DNA from: Aricia agestis
Lineage: Eukaryota; Arthropoda; Insecta; Lepidoptera; Lycaenidae
Assembly (NCBI RefSeq): GCF_905147365.1
Contig: NC_056407.1
Location: forward strand, 17,839,980 to 17,903,979
DNA length: 64,000 bases
Reading direction: 5' to 3'
Position 1 is the first letter of the stretch, and each line of letters opens with the position of its first letter. A program made the translations under genes and the position numbers. Below, in pieces: positions 1 to 11,200 of this stretch. The notes beneath the pieces are model-generated. The model did not search any database and was not told the DNA's origin. It saw only the letters and a program-made list of their open reading frames with translations.

Positions 1-1
1 T

Positions 2-1434
2 TATAAAATATTAACTTCCTACATATCTGAATTAATATACGAACATGTTGATAAAAACAATATACTAGCTGAAAAAGGGTGTCGAAAATTTAGGCAAGGT
101 TGCAAAGAGCAATTAGTATAGACTCTGTAATTCTCAAAAATGTCACTAAAACTAAATCCGATTTGAATTCAATGTATATTGATTATAAAAAAGCATTTGA
201 TTCTGTCCCTCACACCTGGTTACTGCAAGTTCTAGAAATATACAAAATACATCCAAAAATTATTTATTTGTTAAAAACCATAATGACATCCTGGAAAACA
301 AAACTAAAATTAAAAACACCTACAAAATTCGTAGAGACTGACCCTATACAAATTCTAAGAGGCATCTTTCAAGGCGATGCACTCAGTCCACTTTGGTTTT
401 GTTTATCCCTAAATCCACTGTCTAATATCTTAAATTCTACAGACGCTGGGTATCGCTTGCACTATAACGACATACACAGAAAAACTGAAACTATAAACCA
501 TTTAATGTATATGGATGACATAAAAATTTATGCTGACAATAAGGTTGACCTATACAGACTGACTGAACTAACTGAACAATTTACAAATGATATTAAGATG
601 AATTTTGGGATAGACAAGACTAAAATAAATTCTATAAAATCAGGACGTTCGTTTCAACATATTTTTACACTTCAATCCGGTGAATATATAGAGCCCCTTG
701 ATGAGGGAGAAACGTATAAATATCTAGGATTCAATCAATCTCACCAAATAGAACACAAGAATACGAAAAATAATCTACGACAAAAATTTCAACATCGTCT
801 CAATGCAATCCTAAAATCAAACTTATATGCCCGAAATACCATTAAAGCAATAAATACCTTCGCAATTCCAATACTTACTTACTCTTTCGGCATAATAAAC
901 TGGAATAAATCAGAACTAATAAATATACAAAGAAAAATCCACACGACGATGACTAAGTTCCGCAAGCACCATCCGAGATCATGTGTACAGAGATTAACAT
1001 TACCCCGAAAAGACAATGGAAGAGGCCTTATCGATGTAACTAATCTTTATAACAGACAAATATTAAATCTAAGACAATATTTTTTCTGTAAGGCTGAACT
1101 CTCTACACTCCATAAAGCCATAGTTGAAACTGACAACAAATTTACCCCTCTTAATTTAAAAGACTCTCAAAATGACCGACATAAAGTAGTAGATGACAAA
1201 ACCAAACTCACCGAATGGGCCAAAAAGTCTCTCCATGGAAGACATCTGTACGACTTATGCCAGACAAATGTCGATAAGGAAGCGTCGAACGCGTGGCTGA
1301 GTCATGGAGATCTCTTCTCAGAGACTGAAGGGTTCATGATAGCCATACAGGACCAAACAATAGAGACCAGAAACTACCAGAGACACATCACTAAAACTCG
1401 AACCGCTGACCGTTGCAGAAAGTGCAAAAGTTGA
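2..1434 (+). pseudogene. Reverse transcriptase part of R4/Dong-like LINE ORF
   Basis: This frame encodes the RT of a site-specific-type LINE. Visible blocks are YIDYKKAFDSVPHTWL (palm, first catalytic Asp), GIFQGDALSPLWFCLSLNPL (block 4), YMDDIKIYA (catalytic DD box, here MDD), and a thumb-like segment through NRQILNLRQYF. It closes at ADRCRKCKS, the start of the zinc knuckle, where a stop and a one-base shift interrupt the frame. Translation upstream of the first ATG (base 100) contains LTSYISELIYEHVDKNN and then a TAG, so ATG 100 is not a natural start. The Pol would nick the target and prime reverse transcription in the nucleus. Family is confident; exact clade (R4 rather than another REL-type clade) is slightly less so. 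Confidence 0.85.
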
Positions 1435-1462
1435 CCGGAAACCATACAGTAATATTACTGGA

Positions 1463-2752
1463 GCATGTAAAACAATAGTACAGAATGACTACAAGCATCG
1501 GCATGACCAAGTTGCTGGTATAATTCATCAGAGACTTGCTAAGCAAAGACACTTCATAACTGACATTGAACCTTATTACAAATACAAACCTGAAAATGTC
1601 CTGGATAACGCCTCTACCAAACTATATTTTGACCGAACCATACTGACAGACAGAACTACACACTACAATAGACCTGACATAACCTTAGTGGATAAAATTA
1701 ACAAAACTACATACCTGATTGATATAGCTGTACCGCTGTACACACACAATTTACAAAGTACAATAGCCGAGAAACTCACTAAATATATAGAACTCAAGGA
1801 TGAAATTGCCCGCCTCAGCATAGCTAGCATAAGCACGTAGACAAACGAAAGAAACTAAATTTTGACAGTTTTACCGGAAAAACATTGGAGTAAAAGTTTC
1901 TGTCGTATGTCTATCTTTCGCTTTTGAAAATCTATATGTCAAGCATGACGATCCGCTTTTGACATTTAGTTTCTTGATTCTGTTTTTATTTTTATTATGG
2001 CACTTGGCTATGAAACCATGGCCAGTGTCGAGTAAATGGCGGCAAATTCAAAAAATCGATGTATAGCAACCCTGTCTATAGCCGGAATTATAGTTTTGAT
2101 CTACAAACTGCGAATAATAAAGTTCCTTAGTTTTTATTATTTGTATTTCGTAGATCAAAACTATAATTCCGGCTATAGACAAGGTTGCTACACGTCGATT
2201 TTTTGAATTTGCCGCCATTTATTCGACACTGGCCATGGTTTTATAGCCGAGGTGCCATAATAAAAAAAAAGAACCAAGAAACTAAATGTCAAAAAAAAAT
2301 AATTGCCGTTGCTTTTATGGTTGCTATGGAAAGAGTTTCTTGTCTTTGTCCACTGAAACTCTAGTCGATGGGTGGTGCCATGCTCGGGAAAAAGATATGT
2401 AGACATGGGAAAGAAACTGCCATTACTTTCTTCCGAAGAATCGACTGGGAAACCCCGTGCTAGCTATGCTGGAACCTGCAAAAAGTAACTATAGTTCCCA
2501 TAGTCCTATCGACCACAGGTGTCATCCCTAAACAACTACATAACTCTCTAAATGCTCTCCAATTACCCCTAAGCTTAGTAAATTTATTGCAAAAAGCAGT
2601 AATCTTAAATACTTGCCGCATTGTAAGAAAATTCTTACAGACTGATGATGAAGCTACTACTCTACATACATCTCAATCAAACCTACATACTCATACATCA
2701 TACAATATGTTAGAAACCGATCATACCAACCCTCAGCATCATACCAACACCT
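1463..2752 (+). pseudogene. Restriction-like endonuclease C-terminus of the LINE, split by insertion
   Basis: One base out of frame with the RT part, an open stretch from about 1463 to 1815 encodes GACKTIVQNDYKHRHDQ (rest of the zinc knuckle), YYKYKPENVLDNAS, FDRTILTDR, RPDITLV and YLIDIAVP, then ELKDEIARL. After the foldback element, the frame resumes at 2470 as WNLQKVTIVPIVLSTTGVIP and continues to KAVILNTCRIVRKFLQTDDEA, ending near 2752. RPD and ID-AVP are the usual acidic residues of the R2/R4 endonuclease. The exact resumption shows the foldback element arrived after the LINE and caused no other damage there. Confidence 0.8.
1816..2471. repeat. 656-bp foldback/MITE-like element inserted in the Dong-like LINE
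   Basis: Outer ends form a 14-bp perfect terminal inverted repeat, CAGCATAGCTAGCA at 1816-1829 and its complement at 2458-2471. Inside, about 150 bases on each side of position 2125 are imperfectly complementary (for example 2062-2101 against 2148-2187). The centre contains TTAGTTTTTATTATT, a string also found at the ends of the element at 37831-38069. No coding capacity is visible. Because the termini partly match LINE sequence, the target duplication could be only 1-3 bases and I cannot fix it. Confidence 0.7.
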
Positions 2753-2837
2753 AAACACAAATTACTTACCTGGTGTGTACTTGGCTTCGGCCCGTACATA
2801 ATATCAATTTACCGGTGAAAGCCGAGAAAATCAAAAT

Positions 2838-2856
2838 AAAATAATAATAATAATAA
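2838..2856 (+). repeat. (TAA)n tail of first Dong-like LINE
   Basis: Five or six TAA units lie at the 3' end of the first LINE and directly precede the 5'-truncated second copy. Dong was originally described inserting in TAA repeats, so this tract is both tail and likely landing site. Confidence 0.75.
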
Positions 2857-3567
2857 ATGTAGACTATGCCACATAAGCGCCGAAACAATAGATCATATTA
2901 CCTGAGGATGCAGCACACTAGCTAATAAAGAATACACACACCGTCATGACAACGCAGCCAAACACATTCATCAACTATTAGTCATTAAATACAAAGTCAT
3001 AGACGCGCACACCCCATACTATAAATATAAACCCCGCAATGTCCTCGAAAATAGTACTGCTAAAGTGTGATATAGTAACTGACCGAACCATCCTAAGCAA
3101 TAGACCAGACATAACCCTAGCAATAAAAGCAGAAAAAACAACTTACCTCATAGATATCGCCGTCCCCAACACCAACAACTTGCAACAAAAACACAATGAG
3201 AAAATACAAAAATACATTCCACTTGCAGACGAAATTAAACAAATGTGGCACCAAAAAGTCGTCAAAATTATCCCCATCATCATTTCTTCTACCGGAATAA
3301 TTCCAAAGACTCTCGCCGCTTCTCTGGAATCTCTAGATCTTCATAAAAACACTTATATCAAAATTCAAAAATATATTATCATAGACACATGCTCACTAGT
3401 TCGCCGTTTCCTAAACCCATCTTTCCCCTCAGTTCAATCATCCCATCGTAACACGTCATCTCCAACATGAATCAGGATACTTGGCTAATGCCCGTACCTG
3501 AATCATTTCTCCGGCCCACAGCCGAGACTTTTGTTTCTTTATACATAATAATAATAATAATAATATA
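2857..3567 (+). mobile_element. Second R4/Dong-like LINE, 5'-truncated, ends in (TAA)n
   Basis: This copy begins at the zinc knuckle (CRLCHISAETIDHIT) and contains only the endonuclease and 3' UTR. It has in-frame stops near 2902 and 3068 and a frameshift near 3050. The 3' UTR repeats the first copy's layout (TTGGCTAATGCCCGTACCTG, then GCCGAGA) and ends in TAA units at 3545-3567. The protein differs substantially from the first copy (for example IVPIVLSTTGVIP versus IIPIIISSTGIIP), so this is a separate insertion of a related subfamily, not a local duplication. Confidence 0.8.
3039..3470 (+). pseudogene. Endonuclease fragment of second Dong-like LINE
   Basis: This is the longest open piece of the second copy. 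It contains TDRTILSNRPDITLAIKAEK, TTYLIDIAVP, EKIQKYIPLADEIKQMW and IIPIIISSTGIIPKTL, then a degraded version of the KAVILNTCRIVRKFL block (KYIIIDTCSLVRRFL). RPD and ID-AVP active-site positions are kept. The nominal start is inside the domain and is not a real initiation site. Confidence 0.75.
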
Positions 3568-3800
3568 TTATAATATATTTTCTGCATTTATTGAATCTGC
3601 CTCAAAAAACATCCAATACGATGTGAACCAAATAAAATACGATTGCGATATACAATTTGTTTAATACAGTAGGAAGCCCTGAGAAAACATCGGCGATGCG
3701 CATATCGTAATATCAGCATCGTAATATCGGAAATCGGAATCACAGCCTCGCGGGGTGTACCCAATTGATTTTTCAACGGGCGAAACTGTTCAGTATGACT

Positions 3801-3952
3801 GCGTTTCCACCGGAGCTGAGCTAAGCTGCGTTGCGGGGAATGTGTTCTGCAAGAACCAAAAGAATCGTTGCGCTGAACGTGGTCAGGGAAATAAAGCGTT
3901 CCCAAAAACACATTCCTCGCTACGCAGTTTAGCTCAGCTCCGGTGGAAAAGC
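3801..3952. repeat. Palindromic MITE
   Basis: GCGTTTCCACCGGAGCTGAG near 3801 pairs with CTCAGCTCCGGTGGAAAAGC near 3952, and the complementarity continues inward to AATGTGTT/AACACATT. The arms are about 45 bases with a loop of about 60. Short open frames across it are products of the arms, not genes. Confidence 0.7.
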
Positions 3953-3959
3953 AGCCTAA

Positions 3960-4130
3960 GGCTGGATTTATATGCGGCGACACAGACAGATAGACAGACA
4001 GACGGACGGATGGACGGACGGATGGACAGACAGACTGACAGACTGACAGACTGACAGACAGACAGACAGACAGACAGACATCGAAGTCTTAGTATTTGGG
4101 TCCCGTTACGGTACGCAACCCTAAAAAGAT
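3960..4130 (-). repeat. GACA/GACG microsatellite inside an AGGGTTCCGTA-type repeat end
   Basis: About 100 bases of CAGA/CGGA tetranucleotide repeats (3978-4080) are followed by ATCGAAGTCTTAGTATTTGG and TACGGTACGCAACCCTAAAAA. This is the reverse of the TTTTTAGGGTTCCGTACCC...GACTTCG head of the repeat family best seen at 36572-37013 and 41893-42350. Confidence 0.6.
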
Positions 4131-4599
4131 AAACTGGCATGCTTGTTGCTAGCAAATGTAACAGTTCATAAGCATGCAACATACTAAGCATACTCAAGCT
4201 TTTTATCATGCTATTCTAGAGCATGCGACTGCACCTTAAAGTCAGTCCTGTGATTGTCATTCCGGTAAAGAGTCAGTACTCCGCCAACAATAGTCGTAAT
4301 ATGAAAAGCAGGTGGATCCCGGCCGTGCGCCGAATACTAACCACCCTTTATCATGTCCCAAGGTTAAATTATCCCTCCAATTCCAGTTCCTATTACTTGT
4401 GCGATCTTAATCTGGGTCGCCATAAGTATTTATTGTGCATAATTGTGGGATTTTTATGTTACCGCCACCGCTTTACATAATACGCCCGTTTTTATTTATC
4501 TTGTACGTGTAGACCATTTAGCTAAGAATGAAATTGCAGAAAAGGGTTACCAAAAATAAATAAAGAGTTTAGTTTAATTCAGTAAGAAAATTACTCACT
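4131..4599. other. Unassigned AT-rich interval
   Basis: I see no convincing gene. The 85-codon frame at 4223-4480 has no domain or signal that I recognise, and its composition matches the surrounding noncoding DNA. Confidence 0.4.
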
Positions 4600-4731
4600 T
4601 TATTACAAGGTTCATACACTTACGAATTTTAGTCCCGTGGTGGTCACGGCCGCTGTAAAGTAGCCGAAACGTCGGGATTAATAAAAGTGCTCCGCGACAA
4701 AATCCGTAAGTGTTTGCACCTTGTAATATAA
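4600..4731. repeat. MITE-like inverted repeat with GTAGCCGAAACGTCGGGATT core
   Basis: TTACAAGGTTCATACACTTA on the left pairs with TAAGTGTTTGCACCTTGTAA on the right. The core CACGGCCGCTGTAAAGTAGC resembles a string I recall in many lepidopteran repeats. Confidence 0.55.
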
Positions 4732-5689
4732 TGAGTGATACTCGCGTAAACCTAAGAAATCATTAAGAAAATTACTACCGACTTACTAATAGTAAATATT
4801 ATTGCCTTTCAATTAGATGACTCGTATAAGATGTTTTAAACTTTAATAGTTTCAATAAATTCATTTTAAGTGGGGCCATAAAGTCTCTTCTAAGTGATCG
4901 GGCCTTAAAAAGAGTATGAACAAGCAGTCGACATCGAGAAAACGGGAAAGGTGCAGTCCAGTTAGATTTAAAAAGTTTCTACGAAAGTCGTCCTTATGTC
5001 GTTTTCATAAAGGTGTTATCGTAGGTAACAATAAAACGAACGGACCGTATCAGATGTGTGTGCGGCGAGATTGCGGACGGTCCGGAGTGTCCGGACAGTC
5101 CGGACGGTCCGGCCATCGAGGAGAATGGGCGGTCTTTATCGTTCACCGCGCACTTACGGGATCCACTCCCGAAATACTGTCCACTTATTTTCTAAAGACA
5201 CTTTGAAAAATCTTTGTCCTTTCGTCGACGCCAGAATATGTTCAGTTTCTCACTTCTATTAATTATATTGGAACCTTTATTATAATGTTCGTGATTGTAA
5301 AATGTACCATCGGATAAATTTATTGATAAGACGATGGCAGACAAGCATAATTCGGTCGGGTTTTTCTAAATTCAGCCGACAGACCTTGACTTATATACTT
5401 GACTACGACTTGATATAATCCAACCAAATGGCGAAGGTTCACCGTCTTCCTATGAAACAATTTCTCTAATGGTACTTTATCATGAAAACATTTTAATACC
5501 GTTAATTTAACGTTGAAATAACTGTAAAGGGAGTAAACATAGTTGGACTTCGCTGCGGATTTTAGACCCCACAGCGCCGTGGTTTGGTGTTATGAATAAA
5601 AAATAACATCACACCCGCCAGGAAGAAAGGTAAAATTAATAAATAATTCATCGGCGAGAGGCGGGTGTAGATTTTTTATACAGGGAATA
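4732..5689. other. Intergenic, with short GTCCGGA tandem array
   Basis: This is mostly unassigned. At 5078-5113 a run of GTCCGGA-like units (CGGACGGTCCGGAGTGTCCG) is locally GC-rich and makes two overlapping short open frames that I do not believe are genes. A GGCGGGTG/CACCCGCC pair lies at 5612-5668. Nothing else is recognised. Confidence 0.35.
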
Positions 5690-5937
5690 TTAATAAATAA
5701 ATAATAAATAAAATGAAATATCTTTTTATTCAAAATGGGTATCATGATACACTTTTTGAAAGTCGAACGAAGAAACTACGTTGCCTACCACCGGTTCGGG
5801 AACTACCCCGCCGAGAAGAACCGGCGTAAGAAACTCGCACGGGGCCATCTTTTACTAAAAAAATGGAAAATTACAATGTTATGGCTTATACAGCTATGTA
5901 ACAAAATTAAAAGATAAGTAACCTGCATGGAGCCACC

Positions 5938-8885
5938 CTATTCCCAAGGTGTGCTGTCCTCGAAGAAATCATTGACTTTATAATACGCTTTAGCACACAA
6001 ACGTTCTTTAACTGCTTTTTTAAATTTGTTTAAAGGTAGATTTTGAACATTTTCTGGGATTTTATTGTATAGGCGTATACATTGGCCTTTAAAGGATTTG
6101 CTTATTTTGGCTAGTCTGAACATTGGTATTGCTAACTTGTTCTTATTTCTAGTATTTACATTATGATTATCACTTTTCTTTTTGAAAATATTTATGTTCT
6201 TTCTAACATATAAGAGATTTTCCAAAATGTATTGAGATGTGACGGTCAGAATTCTTATTTCTTTAAATTTTTCTCTTAGAGATTCCAAAGACGACATCTT
6301 ATAAATAGAACGAATAGCTCGCTTCTGCAGCACAAATATTGTATTAATGTCCGCCGCGTTTCCCCACAATAGGATGCCGTAAGACATTATGCTATGAAAG
6401 TAGCTAAAGTAAACTAATCGCGCGGTCTCTACATCAGTGATTTCACGAATTTTTTTAACAGCATATGCTGCAGAACTAAGCTTATCTGCCAGTTTCGCAA
6501 TATGTGGACCCCATTGTAACTTACAATCCAGCGTTATGCCTAGTAATACGGTGGTGTCTACTAAATTCATTTTCTCATCATTTAATAGTACATTGGTTTG
6601 TATTTGTCTAACATTTGGCAAGATAAATTTTAAACATTTTGTTTTATTAGAGTTCAAAAGTAAATTATTAGCATTAAACCAATGTACTATTTTTGAGAGA
6701 GCACTATTTACCTCGTCATAATTAAATTGTCGCCTCTTCACATTAAAAATTAGTGAAGTGTCATCAGCAAAAAGTACTATCTCATGCTTATCTTTAACAA
6801 GATAAGGTAAATCATTTATATAGATGAGAAAAAGAAAAGGCCCTAAAATGGACCCTTGTGGCACACCTAGTTTTATTTTGGTTCTATTAGACCTTATGGA
6901 GTTAACTTCCACCCTTTGCGTTCTATTTGTAAGGTAAGATTTTAGAAGTTTAAGTGCCGTGCCCCTTACACCATAATGGTGTAGTTTTCTTATTAGAGTA
7001 TCATACTCCACACAGTCAAATGCTTTAGAGAGATCGCAGAAAATACCAAGTGCATCCTGCGACTCCTCCCAAGCTTCAAAAATACTACACAGAAGACTAA
7101 TGCCTGCATCTGTTGTAGACCGACCTTTAGTAAAACCAAATTGATTATTATGTAATAAATTATTTCAGTTAAAATGAGCAAGTAATTGATTTAGAATTAT
7201 TTTTTCAAAGATTTTACTTAAAGTCGGCAATATGGATATTGGTCTATAGTTGGCTGGGTCTGATTTCTTCCCAGCTTTAAATAGAGGCATCACCTTGCTG
7301 TGCTTCATTAAGTCTGGGAACACACCACTTTTGATACAATTATTAAAAACTAAAGCTAGGTAAGGGGCAGTGATGTCAATTACTGATTTTATAATTTTTG
7401 TGGACATACCCCAGAGATCAGTGGTACTTTTAATATTGATTGATTTGAAAGTCTTGATAATATCTCTGGATTCAATATCTCTAAAAATAAAATTGACATC
7501 ACATTCCTTGATATGTTCTCTAAGTATTTTTTCTGCAACTGTAGGGGATGAATTTAAGTTATTTGTAGTTGAGATTGGAATGTCTGCAAAAAACTTCTCA
7601 AAGACTGTCGCAACCTCAAGATCAGAATTGATTTTTTTATTATTAATTAAAAGTTCAAATTTAGAGTTACGACAGGCGACTTTTCCAGTGTCATCCGCAA
7701 TTTTTTTCCAGGTGGTTTTCACTTTATTTTTAGAGTCTCTTATTTTCTCTTTAATTTGAAGCGCCTTCGCTGCTTGACAGGCCTTTTTAAAAGTTTTTGA
7801 GTATTTCTTGACGTACAATTTAAAAGCTTCACTCCGGTTTATAGTTTTCTCGTTATACAAATCATATAATTTTTGTCTACTTACAATAATACCTGCAGTT
7901 GCCCATTTTTTGAAATTATTTCTTTTATTATTCAAACTGACCGTTTTAGAAGTAAATACAGCGTTATATTGCTGATTTACTCTATTGAATATATTGTTAA
8001 ACGCTTTATCTGGATCATTTGATACATTCAACTTCTCAAAACTTGATGATAATTTACTTCTAAATTTCTCAATACGTTTTGTATTTATAGGTATATATTC
8101 ATTTTTTTCTTTTAAATTAGTATCACAATTTATATTAAATGAAGCTAACTGTCCACAGTGATCAGAGCTTAATACATTAATTATTTCCTTCCTATAGGGA
8201 GTTATGTTGGTGAAAATATTATCTATGCAAGTCGCAGTTGTATCACAAATTCTTGTGGGCTCGTTGAATAAATTAATAAGGTTATACGATTTGAACAATG
8301 ATGTGAATCTAACAGTGGTGAAGTTTAAGTCTAGTAAATTAATATTGAAATCACCACATACTATAATCTTTTTGTTAGATGCACACACTTTTGTTAACAC
8401 TTGCTCCATTATTTGTTCAAAAGAATCATATAAGCCGGATGGAGGTCTGTATACGCTTACAATAATAAGGTGGCTCAGCTCGATACAGGCTAACTCAGCA
8501 ATTCGTTCAGTTGACAGTTTAACAATATCCTAACGTTCTTTAAATTTAAGTTTTTTCATCAATATTAAGGAGCCACCCCTAATAGCATTCTCTCGACTGA
8601 ACGAACTTGCTAGCTGATGATCAGAATAATTAAATGACAATTCATAATTTTTAACCAATGTTCTGATACACAAAAAATGTCAATGTTACATTCATTTAAA
8701 AATAACTCAATTTCTAATTCTTTTCCTATTTTTCCCTGTAAGTTCTGATGCACCAAGTTTATATTAAAATTACAATTTTGTCTAGAAATCTTACTAGGTT
8801 GTTGGTGGTAGGCATTAGTATTATTATTTTTGTTTAATAATATACTGCTAGAGTATGCCTCTGTTGTCCTAGAATCTAATTTAAA
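5938..8885 (-). pseudogene. ORF2 of element A: EEP endonuclease plus reverse transcriptase, lightly decayed
   Basis: The endonuclease opens with NLVHQNLQGKIGKELEIELF and carries IDIFCVSEHWL, VYRPPSG, CGDFNINLLD and SSDHCG, the APE-type catalytic blocks. RT follows with FGFTKGRSTTDAG, FCDLSKAFDCV, LGVPQGSILGPFLFLIYIND and FADDTSLIF (catalytic DD), then a C-terminal region ending in FFEDSTPWE before the stop at 5938-5940. The frame is nearly intact. A short A-run near 8650 has lost one base; TAG (8530-8532) and TGA (7165-7167, between LLAHFN and NNLLHNNQ) are in frame. ORF2 begins after a TAA at 8886-8888 and overlaps the end of ORF1 slightly. The product would nick chromosomal DNA and copy the element RNA. 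Confidence 0.85.
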
Positions 8886-9129
8886 TTATTTGGAACATAT
8901 TCCAAGCTCTCAGTTATATATTGATTAGAATAAGAACACTGCTCAATAAAAGCAGTGGTCGGCTTAGCCAATTTTTTGGCTTGTCTTAAAACTATAAAAT
9001 TGTATAGTCATTTAGCTAAACATCGAGTTAAAAAATTAGATAAGAAATACTTATCATATGTCAAATTACCTAATCTAGAATTGAAAATATTATTAATGTC
9101 CACCACACCTATTTGTGGTAAGGTATTAC
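8876..9129 (-). pseudogene. C-terminal piece of ORF1 of element A
   Basis: The minus strand reads continuously as LPQIGVVDINNIFNSRLGNL, then YDKYFLSNFLTRCLAK, one TGA (9008-9010), LYNFIVLRQAKKLAKPTTAF and IEQCSYSNQYITESLEYVP, ending at TAG 8876-8878. It is separated from the rest of ORF1 by element B and joins it in frame once B and one target duplication are removed. The VVDIN block follows the esterase-like fold in related LINE ORF1 proteins as I recall them. Confidence 0.75.
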
Positions 9130-9137
9130 TTAATACC
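9130..9137. repeat. Left target-site duplication of element B
   Basis: TTAATACC here matches TTAATACC at 11193-11200. The two copies bracket element B. Deleting B with one copy restores ORF1 of element A in frame (LVL-SNT-LPQ). Confidence 0.85.
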
Positions 9138-10896
9138 TGTCGTAGCTCGGATTTTCAACTGTATTTTGAAAATAAAGAAATTACCAATGATCTAGAAGTT
9201 GCGACGGCCTTTGAAAAATTCTTTGCTGACATTCCGGTCTCAACTACGAAAAACTTAAACTCCTCACCTGCAGCTGCCGAAAAACTACTCAAAGATAATG
9301 TAAAGGAATGTAATGTCAATTTTAAGTTTAGAGAGATTGACCCCAAAGATATTATTGATACTTTTAAATTATTAAACATTAAGAATACCACCGATCTTTG
9401 GGCTTGTCTACAAAAATTATTAAATCAGTAATTGACATCATAGCTCCTCATCTAGCAATGATTTTTAATAACTGTATAGAGAATGGTGTTTTTCCTGACT
9501 TTACGAAGCACAGCAAGGTTATACCTTTATTTAAAGCGGGAATTAAGTCTGATCCGACAAATTACAGACCTATATCGATTTTACCGACTCTTAGCAAAAT
9601 ATTTGAAAAAATAATTTTAAAACAGCTATTGGTACACTTTAATTCAAATAATTTATTACACGAAAATCAATACGGTTTTACTAAGGGTCGTTCCACAACG
9701 GATGCTGGTATAGGTCTTCTATGTAGTATATTTGAAGCTTGGGAGGGATCGCAGGATGCCTTAGGTGTCTTCTGTGACCTCTCTAAGGCCTTCGACTGTG
9801 TCGAGCATGCTACATTGATTAGGAAATTACACCACTATGGCATAAGGGACTCAGCACTCAACCTTTTGACATCTTACCTCAAAAATAGGACTCAAAGGGT
9901 TGAAATCAATAATAAGAGATCAAATGGAACCAAAATAGAATTAGGTGTCCCACAGGGATCTATTTTAGGCCCATTTCTTTTTCTCGTCTACATAAATGAC
10001 CTACCTTATCTAGTTAAGGATAATGATAATGAAATAGTACTTTTTGCTGATGACACTTCACTTATTTTTAAAGTGAAGATACAACAGTCTAATTACGACG
10101 AGGTAAACTGTACTCTTTCAAAAATAGTACATTGGTTTAATGTTAATAATTTACTTTTGAATTCTACGAAAACTAAATGTTTAAAGTTTACTTTGCCCAG
10201 TGTACGGCAAGTTCAAACCAATGTACTATTGAATGATGAGAAAATGAATTTGGTGGGCACTACTGTATTTTTAGGTATTACACTAGATAGTAAATTACAG
10301 TGGGGTCCTCATATTGCTAAACTCGCAGATAGACTCAGTTCTGCAGCATATGCAGTCAGAAAGATTAGGGAAATTTCTGACGAAGACACTGCACGATTAG
10401 TATACTTTAGCTATTTTCACAGTAGAATGTCATATGGTATCCTTTTATGGGGAAACGCTGCCGATATTAATACTATCTTTGTGCTGCAGAAGCGAGCTAT
10501 ACGTTCGATTTACAAAATATCTACATTTGAATCTTTGAGAGAAAAGTTTAAAGAAATTGGTATTCTGACAGTAGCTTCTCAATACATTTTGGCTAATGTA
10601 ATACATGTTAGAAAAAATATATGTAAATTTAAAGCCAAAGGTGACATTCATTGTAGAAACACCAGAAATAAGTACAAGCTAGATTTGCCAGTGATCAGAC
10701 TTAGTAAAGTCAGTAAATCTTTTAAAGTGCGCCTTAAAGCAATGTATACGCCTTTTCAATAAAATCCCAGAAATGAGAAAACGTTCAAAATCTTTCCATT
10801 AATAAATTTAAGAAAGTAGTCAAAGAGCGTTTGTGTGCCAAAGCCAATGTAAATAAGGTCAATGATTTCATAAACGATGGCACATCTTGGGAGTAG
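9138..10896 (+). pseudogene. RT fragment of element B
   Basis: Linker residues 9138-9400 are followed by a one-base shift at about 9401 and then a 450-codon frame. RT blocks are ENQYGFTKGRSTTDAG, FCDLSKAFDCVEHATLI, LGVPQGSILGPFLFLVYIND and FADDTSLIF. A second shift at about 10730-10810 breaks the C-terminus, recoverable as KFKKVVKERLCAKANVNK and ending FINDGTSWE before TAG at 10894-10896. The endonuclease is absent because of 5' truncation, so the copy was dead on arrival. Confidence 0.85.
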
Positions 10897-11192
10897 GATG
10901 GCTGCTTACAAGGCTACTTCTACATTACTGTACATGACTTACTATGTATGTATGTTGACATTGTATAATTTTAAGTTACAGCATTGTAAATTTTATTTTA
11001 AAAGATTAATTTTTTTACCTCACTTTTTTTTGGTAAAAAAAGTGGGCCCCGTGCGAGTTTCTTACGCCGGTTCTTCTCGCCGGGATAGTTCCCGAACCGG
11101 TGGTAGGCACCGTAGCTAATATTAACATTCTGAAAGTATTTTCTTAAAATCTACTCAGAAATAAAACATTTTTTATTATTTTTTTTATTTAT
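9138..11192 (+). mobile_element. Element B: 5'-truncated LINE of the same family nested inside element A
   Basis: This 2055-bp copy starts within the linker between endonuclease and RT (CRSSDFQLYFENKEITNDLE) and runs through RT to a 3' UTR. The UTR has GGGCCCCGTGCGAGTTTCTT, the same block as element A, and an A/T-rich tail ending at 11192. It is flanked by an 8-bp duplication. Orientation is opposite to A, which gives a head-to-head look. Its RT is closely similar to A's at the protein level, so both derive from one family. Confidence 0.88.
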
Positions 11193-11200
11193 TTAATACC
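11193..11200. repeat. Right target-site duplication of element B
   Basis: TTAATACC repeats the left copy at 9130-9137 and lies directly after the A/T-rich tail of element B. Confidence 0.85.

Larger units (their letters stand above)
1..2856 (+). mobile_element. R4/Dong-like non-LTR retrotransposon, 5' end outside window, interrupted
   Basis: A LINE copy enters from the left edge and ends in a (TAA)n tract. Reading frame is open from base 2, upstream of the first start codon, so the 5' part lies outside the window. The order is reverse transcriptase, a CCHC-like zinc finger, then a restriction-like (PD-D/ExK) endonuclease carrying RPDI-TLV and LIDIAVP, which is the R2/R4 arrangement. The 3' UTR carries GCCGAGAAAATCAAAATAA and ends in TAA repeats, as known for Dong elements. 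A foldback element splits the endonuclease at 1816-2471. At least one frameshift near 1440 makes the copy inactive. Confidence 0.85.

Noticed and set aside
3755..4209. Overlapping 91- to 131-codon frames
   Set aside because: They lie over a palindromic MITE and a GACA microsatellite.
8955..9150. First 50 codons of a plus-strand frame ahead of element B
   Set aside because: The minus strand of this stretch is the ORF1 C-terminus of element A; the frame crosses the insertion junction by chance.
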